Origin: Erythrobasidium yunnanense
Lineage: Eukaryota > Basidiomycota > Cystobasidiomycetes > Erythrobasidiales > Erythrobasidiaceae
Reading direction: 5' to 3'
NCBI GenBank assembly: GCA_001600175.1
Contig: BCJC01000009.1
Span: 496,001 to 560,000 of the forward strand
DNA: 64,000 bases
The stretch's first letter is position 1; every line of letters starts with the position of its first letter. Both the position numbers and the translations under genes were made by a program. Of this stretch, positions 55,329 through 64,000 are shown in pieces. Under the pieces are notes generated by a model, which did not search any database, was not told the origin of the DNA, and worked only from the letters and a program-made list of their open reading frames with translations.

Positions 55329-58087
55329 TCAAACGTCCATATCGAACTGCAGCTCATCGTCTTCGTGCTCATGCTGCGAAGTTGTGTCATTCGCCGCCCT
55401 ATCATTCGGTTTCTCCTTCGCCCCAATCGTTCCAAAGATAGGGAGTTCACTCCTCGCAAGAGGTGATCCGACATGTAACGTATCTCCCCCATGTCCTGGA
55501 GCATGACTCGAGGTCCTCCTCACCGTCGCCAATGTAGGCAGCTTCATTTGATAGCTGCTTACAAAGGCCGATGAGGATGGGTTGAGGTTGGATCCGAGAC
55601 CTGCATTGTTACCACCTCCACTTGCTAACCCAGACGCAGATGGGCTGTTGAGGACAGGAGGTGAATTGACGAAAGAGTTCTGAGGCGTGTAGCCCGTATG
55701 CTCCACGCCAGCAGGGATGAGATGCAACCTCGATAGACCAGCAGCTAGACCTTGAGGAAGGGACGTTCCGGTCAAGTTCTGTGAGGGTGCAGGTCGAAGT
55801 CCGCCTATACCACTTTGCACCCCGCTACCTCCTGCCGCAAGAGCTGGAGAAGTCGATGTTGACGTAGACGAAGTATAGAAGCCTCTCTCTATCCTTGGTC
55901 CCGGTAACGCAGGAGAATGATGGCCAGACAGGAGATGTCTTGCAAGATTCGAAGTCGCTGACCCATTCACGTTATTGGTCCTTGCAGCGTTCGGAAGAAG
56001 CTCCCTCGGTGTAAGAGAGCCGCTCATCTGGCTTGACAGCGTAGATGTAACAGGCGGTGATCCAGGAGCTTTCGAGAAGAACGATGAAGAAGACTGATGG
56101 AAAATACTTGCGGGGACACTCTTGCTTATCCTTTGCAGATCTTCTGCATCATCTTCTGTATCTTCGAAAGGATTGAAGAAACCACTTCTGCCGCCTGTTC
56201 TGGAGCTCCTCCTCGCTTTCTCATCGGGCGTAAGCAGGTGCTTCAGACTGCTGGGCACTAGCTCTTCCTCGAGTATATCTTCGTCCTCGGAGATAGCAGA
56301 CGAGTAGTGAGATTGCATGCCATCTAGACCAGGCGGAGCGGTCCTTGTGAACGATCTCCCATCGTAGCTTCCTCGATGCAGAGCATCTCGTTCCCATCCG
56401 CGTGGTGACATGTCCCGAGCACTCGCATGCTGTCCTGCTCTTGCTGCTCGAGAGATATACGCTTCCTTGTCATCTTCATGCGAAGTAGACAGGAAAATTG
56501 CGTTGTTCCCAAACGGAGAAGTGCCAAACACGCTCGAGCCTCCTTGATTGCTAGAAGAGCGTTGTATGGTAGGCATTCCCATACCCGACATGCCGTGCAG
56601 ACCTGCAGAATGTGGAGTAGCCTGCATCATGCCTGGCGAATTGAGCGGTCTTGCCGCATTCAAAGTCGAGGCGCGCGTAGGGATAGAATGGGTCTGAGAC
56701 TGAGAATGTTTGAGAGGCGGTGCAAGAGGTGAGGAATACTGAGGCTGATGTGAGAGATGATGATAGGCTGGAGAATGGGGTTCGTGAAAAGCTGGTGACT
56801 GTACCGGCTTGCTGAAGTTCTGATCGAAAGTGAAGGCTGAAGGGACGGAAGCTGATAACCTTGAAAGATTAGATTGAGTGGTGGGTGAGAGTGTGGACTG
56901 TAAGTAGGGGTTCACCGGAGGTCGCTCCTGAAGCGTGTTGGCTTGCGCAGCTGTGGGAAAATGCGCCGAAAGCGGCGAAGATTGCGTTGCAGTAATACCT
57001 GCATATGACGCCGTGGCTTGGGTAACTGGTGACTTGGCGCTGATGGGCGATGGCTGTCCAGTCGTATTCGCAGCTGCATTGGCTACACTGACTGCTGAAG
57101 CGTATGATAGAGGCTTAGGCTTGTTTCCACTGCTGGAAGCCTGCGAGCTTGGTGAGATCCGAGTAACACTACCATTCGTCGATGATGCAGGAGCAGCTGT
57201 AGCGCCAGCTGGTAGTGGGAGATCCAAGGGCAGCGGCAGGCCGACAGGCGACATTCCAATCGCAGCGCCCGCATGATCAGCTCGCAGATGTGAGATATCT
57301 GTGATCTGGTTCTGCTCTTGTGATTCTAGTACTCCGCCAGGTCCCTGCTGACTGTTGCTGCGCCCAAACATGTTTGATAGGCCTGAAGGGGGTGGAGCTG
57401 TCTGTTTCGGAGATTGCGATGCAAAGACAGCTACATCGGGCGACATCGGTATTCCATTTGTATTTGCTGCAGCTTCAGCTTGTGCGAGCTGCTTTGACGC
57501 CTTCTTGTTTTTCCTGGTGTGACACGTATCAGCTGGGATCTTAGACGAATGTGTACGGGCGAGACATACCAGTCCATGGAGGGTGCATCTCCAGGAAGTA
57601 TGTGTGCATTTGCGCACTTGTGTCCGAACTTGCATGATCTACAAAGCAGGTCACTCATTAGACAGTACCATATCATTAGGCTGTGTGTTCGCACTCACCC
57701 TTTCTGGAACCACTTGCAAGCTACCTTGCTCTGTCCCGGCTCCCTCTGCGAATGCGAAAACGGACAGGATGCTCCGGCTATGTGCGTACGATAGGCACAC
57801 AAACGTGATCAGCTCGAGTTCGCAGTAGCGCGATAAGGGCTCACCTGAGCATGCTCCTACGCGATAGAAGCGGCATGCAACATGCGATAGGTCTTCTGCG
57901 CCAGGTTAGAGCGCGAGCGAGTCAGCCTTATGCGCCTGGAAAGGTCAAGATCAATTGATGGTGCCGCACTTTTGCCTGACTTCTTGGAGGGATCGGATGG
58001 ATCCAAGCTATTGCGCTGACGGTGTCCCTTTGCGCTGCTGCTGCCTGTCTGCTCCCACTCGCTGTCGCTGCCATCATGATCCGACAT
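55329..58087 (-). CDS. CCCH zinc-finger protein (Lee1/Cps3-like)
   Basis: Likely start MSDHDGSDSEWEQTGSSSAK at 58087; an intron (GTGCGG to GCGCAG) joins it to DLSHVACRFYRVGACS. Two CCCH fingers follow, spread over three small exons: CRFYRVGACS|AGASCPFSH and CKWFQKG|SCKFGHKCANAH, then ILPGDAPSMDW. The rest, about 690 residues in one exon, is Ser/Pro/Asn/Gly-rich low-complexity sequence with short motifs (SGFFNPFEDTEDDAED, LPTLATVRRTSSH) and an acidic tail ending DDELQFDMDV. Tandem CCCH fingers of this type bind RNA in related proteins; the low-complexity body suggests a regulator or granule component. The upstream exon assignment is the weak point. Confidence 0.8.
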
Positions 58088-58433
58088 CCTGGGCTGAGCG
58101 GGGTACCGAAGTCGCGCGTAGATTGGGTTTCTTCGCAGATGAGATACAGGATCTTCAATAGGTAGAGTCTTGAAAGCTTGTCTTGAATTTAATTCAAGCC
58201 AGGTTAAGCTGCCCTTTCCCGGCTGACCTCCCAGGTTGACCCCCTTTGTCCTGCTCTTCAAGCCGCGTAAAGGTCGATGTATACTGTTTTCCTTGATGGA
58301 TAAAGGTTGATTAACAGCTTTATTACTGGCTGTTGATCCAGTTTCAACACTTTCCAGCTTCCAAGAGTGCAATCAGCCTGACGCAAAGAAGCACGCCTAA
58401 GAAGCACGCCTTGGTTCCCGAACGACTCATGCA
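58088..58433. promoter_or_regulatory. Divergent intergenic region between CCCH gene and TTI2
   Basis: About 346 bp. Holds a direct repeat of AAGAAGCACGCCT (two copies near 58386-58411) just upstream of the TTI2 start. Otherwise nothing recognised. Confidence 0.4.
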
Positions 58434-60513
58434 ATGGCCATTATAGAAGAAGCTGACAGCGACGACGACATTCTGCAAGATGAGGCGAACCTGAATCCTG
58501 ATGCTCAGAGCCCGGCGAACAAGCTACCGTATGCCGCGACAAACCCTGCTTTGGAACAGCTACTCTGCTCAAGAAAGCCTGTGAAAGCAACGTGCGACAG
58601 TGCCTTTGGTGTCACAATCAGGGTGCTTAATCCTCTTGACAGTGACTTTGACGCTCTACAAGATGCTGGAAACGCCGAGCAGCTCGTACACGATTTGTGC
58701 GAGTGCATAAAAAGCCTCCTCCACGGAACAAGCTTAGATGAAGTTGTGCGTTGAGAGCTTACCTCCGTGAGAGCCTTGCTCATGAATCTCTCTAGGATAT
58801 CAAACGCCTGGAGCGGGTAGCCGAGATCATCGACTTCCTCGGGACAGCCAAGCACGAAGCCGCAGACCTAGATCCTCTCATGTCTCTCGTCAAGATACTC
58901 TGCGAAGCCTTGCTCATCCCTACCGAGTTTATGAGCGAAGACTATGCTATAAGTAGGTTTGGTTCGCATAGTCAAGCGAGCGAAGATATAAGGCGACTGA
59001 CATACCAATAAGCTCCTGAGATCTCACAGTTCCACCTGTACTGGTCCAGCGGCGCCACGGCTGTTCTGCAGATCCTGGCGAACCTACTGAAGCTTGAGAG
59101 CGTTCATGCAGAGATACAGCAAGACAAGGAGAAGACTTCCGATGTGATAGTAGCAGCGTCTCGCTTCACTGCTATTTTCAACAATCAAGCAGAGGCGCCT
59201 TGGACGAACCCGCTCTCCGCTACAACCGCTGCCACGATCCTGGCTCGCATTACGTTTTCCGAGTCCGAGGTCCGCGATGTTGCGAAACACCTTCTTCTGA
59301 ATAACCTCAAGCCTCTATTCTCATCTACTCCGCATCCATCTCTGCACCCTGAGACCAGTCGCAGTCTTCCACGCATTCGAGGCGGAGATCTGTTCAGCGA
59401 CACCTGGTCAGAAAGCCTATGGAAAGGAAAGTCCAAAGAAGGAGAAGCACTAGGTGCCGTTGGATGCTGGAAAGTGCTTGCGCACGTTATTAGCATGCTG
59501 AGGCAAGCCGATATGGAAAATATGTGGCCGTTACTTGTACCTCCGCTCTTGACGATGCTGGACGATCATGAAAATCGCTATCGAAGGGAAGGGATAGAAT
59601 GTTTGAATCTCTTCTTGGCAAACTGTCCTGGCCAGCTACTGCACCGGACGGGTCTAGGTGATTTGCTGCAGAAGGTGAGTTCCGATACTGAGCTGGTATA
59701 CGCTCTAGGCTGACGTATCTGTAGTCGCTGTACACTACATATAGCTTCACTTCCACCTCCGAAAATATTCCCATGATGCGAACAGCGTTAAGTGCACATC
59801 TCCAGCTTCTCGACCTCCTCTATCCGACTTCAGATATGGCGAATCTTTTGCTGCAGCCCGTGCAAAAAGCGAAGTCTCGGACAGCGAAAGTCAAGGATCC
59901 TCCTGCCTTGTCGCGGTTCAACGCTCTATGCGAGATCTACCACAGTATAGTCATCAATATCTTCGCATATTCCTCTACATCTATTCCATTCATGACTCTA
60001 TCATTCTCCGTCATCCCAATACTCGTCGAGAAACTGGGTGCTGCCTACATCCGATTTTTATCGGATACGCTGCCTGTACTCTGTACATGTATCGGCGGTA
60101 CGAAAGCTCAAAGACAAATAGGAAGCTTAACACTCACCAAAGAAACCATAGAGATGAGGATAGAAGCCATACGAGCTCTTTCTGCTATTGTGGGAGTTTG
60201 CGAGGGGACAGGCAGGCTAGACAAGTGGAGAGCCATGATACTCAGCGGTATTGCTACATTTTGGGTGTTCTGGCAGGAGCTGGATGCGCAGAGGCGGGAA
60301 AGTATGAACGTTGAGAAGATCGAGCAAGCTCTTGGGCAGCTGCTGCGTGCGCTCATCAAAGCCGGCGATGATGCCGCAAAGGTGAGCTTTCACACTTAGA
60401 CAAATAGGAATCTTCATGCTGATAACACCATATAACAGGAGGGTGCTGAAAGTGTTGCAGCTCTCGATCAGAGTCTGTTCCAACCTTTATTCGCGCTAGC
60501 CCAAGAGGCTTAA
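58434..60513 (+). CDS. TTI2: TELO2-interacting protein 2 (Tti2), TTT complex
   Basis: Subunit of the Tel2-Tti1-Tti2 complex, an Hsp90 co-chaperone that matures PIKK kinases such as TOR, ATM and ATR. Start MAIIEEADSDDDILQDEANL; later exons give DIKRLERVAEIIDFLGTAKH, PEISQFHLYWSSGATAVLQI, RITFSESEVRDVAKHLL, AVGCWKVLAHVIS, MWPLLVPPLLTMLDDHENRY and the family signature ECLNLFLANCPGQLLHRTGL with GDLLQK|SLYTTYSF. It continues with VIPILVEKLGAAYIRFLSDT, a helical-repeat end (EMRIEAIRALSAIVGVCEGT, FWVFWQELDAQ) and QPLFALAQEA before TAA 60513. Alpha-solenoid throughout. Six or so exons. Confidence 0.87.
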
Positions 60514-60716
60514 GCTCTGCTACGAGGCTTACCGTATTTCCTGCTACTGCGAGATAAATTTCCTGGCTACTCACAGTGACTATAGTCCTTTGACGACCCA
60601 CATCAAAGGCTTGTGCTCAAGAAAGGACCAACTCGCAAAGGGCAGTAGCACGACAGACTCTCGTCATGGCTTAGCTCGACACCATCCAATCGCTATATTG
60701 ACAAGAGTCCCATTCG

Positions 60717-62018
60717 ATGAGCCGTGACACCAATTATCCTACGTACGACGAGAAGGAGCTGCCTGGGCATTGTTCTGAAGCCAGCAGCGTGACGTCCAGC
60801 GTAGCGTCAACCCGAAAGTCTAGCAGGGCGAGCTCATCTCTCTCTGTATACTCGCGAGCTGCCAGTCTCGGCAGCCAGGCATCTGTTGGAAGCTTCATAT
60901 CTCGCTACTCCCTTTCAAGTGATACTTCATCCTTGTCGTCCGTTTCGAAGGGAGATGCAGCAAGGGCCGTCAGCGTCGCGGCTGGCACGCCTGAAAAGCT
61001 CAAGCGGCTTGACTACGAGGATATCCGAACCAGACCTCGGTACCGCAAGTTCACCGTTGGGCACAAGCGTATCTCTGCAATGAGGCTCAGGAAGATCACT
61101 CCTGCGGAAGAAGCCGAGTACAGGCAGCACACACTCGGGACGTACCACAGCAATTATACCGACAAATGGATCCAAACGACTTGTAATACACTCTACAAGC
61201 CAGCCTCCGGATACATGCTGGACTTTACTATCAATCGCAGCGCCAAAAGCCCGATCTCGTCGTCGATCCGGTTATCGCACTGCGATGTCTACACTCGGGA
61301 CACAAACTTCCTGACCGACATCCTACACACCTGTCAGGTGAAATTGGAGGATGCCCGAATTGCCTCACTAGGTCTTCCCCCGGGCATCAGTCTGGACGGT
61401 GTCTGTTTCCTTTCTGGCATCACAAAGACGCGCAACAAGGCGTCTTCGGCACATTGCTGCATTCTCAATGATGTGGCAGCTCCTCACTTGGCCATTCCAA
61501 AAGCTGTTATAGCAGAGATCAATCACAAAACAGAGAATTGGACAGAGTGGAAAGCTGAGCGCGAAAAAGCAGATCCTTGGAAGATCATAGCCGCGCATGC
61601 AAAAGTAGATGGCAGTTGGACCCTTAAAATGCCAGTCCCATCCAATCCGAATGAAACATTGGTCATTCCGTGGAACAGACTTCACGTCCCGGAGATCTAC
61701 CACACAGGCGGCCTGTATTCCTCCGATCACTTTACCAGGCAGAAGTGGTTCGGTGAAAAGGTATCAGGACGAAGAGGCTCACGATATCAACACCTGGAGG
61801 TCCGCGACATTCAACGCAACCTTCGAGGAGAAGTCATACGCGCTACTCTACGGAAGGCTCCGCAACCCAAGCCATCTCCTCCTAGACCGGCACCCTTAGC
61901 CACGAAAGCGCCTGAACCAGTAAGCGAGTTGCTTGGTCAAGTCGAAGAAGGTCAGGATGGACACGGCAGCAAGGAAGGCACTGGTTCCAAATGGCCTTTC
62001 AGGAATCGCAAGAGGTAG
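60717..62018 (+). CDS. Uncharacterised protein, tandem pair member 1
   Basis: Single-exon gene of 433 codons with no recognised domain. An N-terminal Ser-rich region (EASSVTSSVASTRKSSRASS, SRYSLSSDTSSLSS) precedes a mixed alpha/beta body: MRLRKITPAEEAEYRQHTLG, LYKPASGYMLDFTINRSA, SSIRLSHCDVYTRDTNFLTD, HLEVRDIQRNLRGEVIRATL. A Pro-rich linker and a basic tail (KWPFRNRKR) follow. No signal peptide or membrane helix is obvious. The next gene shares the same order of blocks, including the start (M-S/N-R-D then EKEL). It is intronless, unlike almost every other gene in the window. Function unknown. Confidence 0.75.
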   Translation: MSRDTNYPTYDEKELPGHCSEASSVTSSVASTRKSSRASSSLSVYSRAASLGSQASVGSFISRYSLSSDTSSLSSVSKGDAARAVSVAAGTPEKLKRLDYEDIRTRPRYRKFTVGHKRISAMRLRKITPAEEAEYRQHTLGTYHSNYTDKWIQTTCNTLYKPASGYMLDFTINRSAKSPISSSIRLSHCDVYTRDTNFLTDILHTCQVKLEDARIASLGLPPGISLDGVCFLSGITKTRNKASSAHCCILNDVAAPHLAIPKAVIAEINHKTENWTEWKAEREKADPWKIIAAHAKVDGSWTLKMPVPSNPNETLVIPWNRLHVPEIYHTGGLYSSDHFTRQKWFGEKVSGRRGSRYQHLEVRDIQRNLRGEVIRATLRKAPQPKPSPPRPAPLATKAPEPVSELLGQVEEGQDGHGSKEGTGSKWPFRNRKR

Positions 62019-62300
62019 ATGGTTCACTATGTATTCAATTGTAGGTCCTCTACGAGCAGTCATCATTCCGGCGAAGTCCAGGGCATTCTTGCTTATGTCG
62101 AGGCAGACCTCCTGCGATCCTGCGAGCAGTTAACGCTGCAGGTGACTGTCGGAAATGCAACAACAAAGGCGTTAGCTCAACAAAGGCTTCACATTGCAAA
62201 GGCTTGGCATACAAAGGGCAGACCTACGCTAGATTGACAATCTCTTGTCGACGGGGTTTTGCTCCCTACACCAGGTCAATTGCAAACGCCAGAAACGACA

Positions 62301-63674
62301 ATGAACCGAGACATCAAAGCCCCCGCGTGTAATGAGAAAGAGCTGTCGAGGCGAAGGTCAGATGCTAGCAGCTTGGCAAGTCGATATTCGGGCGCCTCGC
62401 ACATCTCTGCTCGTAGTAGCGTGTCTAGCAGAATCAGCGATGTTACTCCTCCTACCTCAAGAGCGCCGAGCATCACCAGCCAAGCGTCCTTCGTTTCAAG
62501 GTATCTCAAACAGCGGCACGCCTCGTTGTTGGCAGCGAAGGTACCACTTGCTGAGCCAGGGCAGGCGAAGTACACGGACATCATGTCGAAGCCAGAAGTA
62601 CAGCCTATCAATGTATACGGAATCAGCAAACGTACGCAGGCGAAGAGGATCGTCAATCTTCGTCTACGCAAGATCACCGAAGTAGAGAGAACAGAATACG
62701 ATCGCCACGTCGTGGCAGGCAAGCAGACATTCTATGTCGACAACGAGCTCGCCAGCGAACAAGCCCTTTACGAGCCCGCCGCTGGGTATATGCTGGACTT
62801 CGACATTGTGGACGATGCGGCACCTATTTCATGCAGTGTCCGTCTCTTATGCTGTGCAATCGTGGGCTTGAGAGACGATACGCCTGTACTTCATGTCCTA
62901 CGGCAGTCCCAGCGCGAGCTCAGTCGTGTCGCGACCATCGTATACCTCCCTCTAGGTCTCTACCTTCACTGCGCTCATTTTCCGTGCGGAATATCTGAAA
63001 GGAGTCCGAAAGCCTCTTTAGCGCAATCAGCTATCGACATGAGCGTCCCAGAAGAGGGCATGTCTGTTCACAGCGCTGCTGTCATCAAGTTCAACTGCTC
63101 TACCGCTTACTGTGGCAGAGAGTCACATTCTGAAGAGGAAAGATTCACAAAAATCAAGGCGCGGGCTTTCGAGTGTCCATACTACTATTGGCATATCACG
63201 ATTCATTTACCGCCCGATACCAAGTATCGTCCAGGAGCTTCAAGCCGGGAGGTGAAATGGAATCAACTTCAAGGCCTGGACGCAGCCTTCCCGGACTCGC
63301 TGTATGGCAAGGATAACGAGACCATTGAAAAGTGGCTCGGACCAACCGGTGCGAAGGACCGATACCAGCACTTTGAAGTACGCGACATCAAGTTCAACTT
63401 GAAGGGAGATGTCATCAGTGCAAGACTCCTCAAGATCGCTGGCCCGAGATCCCTTCCTCGTCCACGCCCTCCGAGACCTGCGGCCCCGCTTCGCAAGCGC
63501 GCACAGTCTTCACAGGCTCCAACACCCGCCACGCGTCAGCTGATACAGGAAACAGTGGAAGCTGCTAGACGCGATGCAAGGCAGCAACAAGCCGAAGTCG
63601 CTAAACGCGATGCAAGGCAGCAGGGAGGTGGTCTGTTCTCCAGAATTGGGAGGTCTCGACGTGACAAGGACTGA
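62301..63674 (+). CDS. Uncharacterised protein, tandem pair member 2
   Basis: Single-exon paralogue of the gene at 60717, 457 codons counted from the ATG at 62301, whose context (MNRDIKAPACNEKELSRRRS) aligns with the sister start (MSRDTNYPTYDEKEL). Shared blocks: SITSQASFVSRYL, VNLRLRKITEVERTEYDRHV, LYEPAAGYMLDFDIVDDA, SCSVRLLCCAIVGLRDDTPV, LPLGLYLHCAHFPCGISERS, HFEVRDIKFNLKGDVISARL, then PRPRPPRPAAPLRKR. It ends with two near-identical repeats (EAARRDARQQQAEVAKRDAR, then QQ) and the basic GLFSRIGRSRRDKD. Divergence from the sister gene is high, so the duplication is not recent or the genes evolve fast. Function unknown. Confidence 0.75.
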   Translation: MNRDIKAPACNEKELSRRRSDASSLASRYSGASHISARSSVSSRISDVTPPTSRAPSITSQASFVSRYLKQRHASLLAAKVPLAEPGQAKYTDIMSKPEVQPINVYGISKRTQAKRIVNLRLRKITEVERTEYDRHVVAGKQTFYVDNELASEQALYEPAAGYMLDFDIVDDAAPISCSVRLLCCAIVGLRDDTPVLHVLRQSQRELSRVATIVYLPLGLYLHCAHFPCGISERSPKASLAQSAIDMSVPEEGMSVHSAAVIKFNCSTAYCGRESHSEEERFTKIKARAFECPYYYWHITIHLPPDTKYRPGASSREVKWNQLQGLDAAFPDSLYGKDNETIEKWLGPTGAKDRYQHFEVRDIKFNLKGDVISARLLKIAGPRSLPRPRPPRPAAPLRKRAQSSQAPTPATRQLIQETVEAARRDARQQQAEVAKRDARQQGGGLFSRIGRSRRDKD

Positions 63675-64000
63675 AGATCTGTGATAGGCCTTCTGTATTC
63701 CTAGACGTGTTCTTGAATCACAGAAAGACTTGAGCTCACCGGTGCACTGATCGCGCTGCAAACGACTTAGCAATCTGTCAACTAAACTTTCGTCAGGTAT
63801 TCTGCGGGTCTGCCCTAGTCGCAGGTCAGTCAGGGATGCTGCAATAGACTGGAAGACTTCAGTATCAGCTGCATACTAACCTAACATAAAACACTAGATG
63901 AGAGTAAGGAGCCATTTCGGCTCGGCTCTCAATGTTTCTTGGGTGCGCGAAGTCATTCACGGCTCGTTAGTGCTGCATGTTGATCCCTACCTTCAAGCAG
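63675..64000. other. Terminal intergenic sequence
   Basis: 326 bp after the last gene with no ORF, repeat or RNA that I recognise. The next gene lies beyond the window. Confidence 0.5.

Noticed and set aside
62259-62300. TTG-initiated extension of the second unknown paralogue
   Set aside because: The ATG at 62301 aligns with the sister gene start (M-S/N-R-D); the upstream codons do not.

Overview
The window is a gene-dense piece of a fungal nuclear genome. Genes sit 100 to 800 bp apart on both strands. They are split by many very short introns, mostly 50 to 65 nt, with GT donors and sometimes GC donors. Fungal-type Zn2Cys6 regulators, a Slt2-type cell-wall MAP kinase, a Pom1-like DYRK kinase, an NAD glycerol-3-phosphate dehydrogenase and a fungal M50B-like protein all point to fungi. 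The intron density, with exons as small as 7 nt, fits Basidiomycota (perhaps Pucciniomycotina or Ustilaginomycotina) better than ascomycete yeasts. That placement is an inference.

Layout. 0-9 kb: mitochondrial calcium uniporter (-), glycerol-3-phosphate dehydrogenase (-), serine racemase/threonine dehydratase-like PLP enzyme (-), DAHP synthase (+), mitochondrial rRNA-dimethylase-like transcription factor (-). 9-14 kb: cell-wall-integrity MAP kinase (+), a 61-bp minisatellite broken by an assembly gap of 310 N, and a peroxisomal acyl-CoA ligase with a C-terminal SKL (-). 14-17.3 kb: Paf1-complex subunit Rtf1 (-) and an M50B-like membrane protein (-). 17.5-20.4 kb: three tandem DUF1772 (anthrone-oxygenase-like) membrane-protein genes (+). 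20.6-27.4 kb: group II PLP decarboxylase (+), Zn2Cys6 activator (-), snoRNP protein Gar1 (-). 27.9-35.6 kb: a very large DYRK kinase (+). 35.9-37.4 kb: an unrecognised gene (-). 37.7-47.7 kb: three tandem paralogous Zn2Cys6 factors (+). 47.9-55 kb: NAD(P)HX dehydratase (-), HSP90 (+), Ariadne-type RBR ubiquitin ligase (-). 55.3-64 kb: CCCH zinc-finger protein (-), Tti2 (+), and two tandem intronless genes of an unrecognised family (+).

The genes are mostly unrelated housekeeping functions and I see no operon-like logic. Accessory content is concentrated in three tandem-duplicated blocks: DUF1772 x3, Zn2Cys6 x3 and the unknown pair. The most distinctive feature is extreme gene fragmentation. 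Several catalytic or binding motifs are encoded across exons of 7 to 20 nt: the GxGxxG of GPD, the pore of MCU, the zinc site of the M50B-like protein, the N-terminus of HSP90 and the kinase core of the MAPK. Two introns use GC donors. HSP90 ends in LEEVD instead of MEEVD. I saw no transposon, viral remnant, CRISPR array, rRNA or tRNA that I could support. CDS coordinates below are genomic spans from start to stop codon and include introns; splice sites were read by eye.
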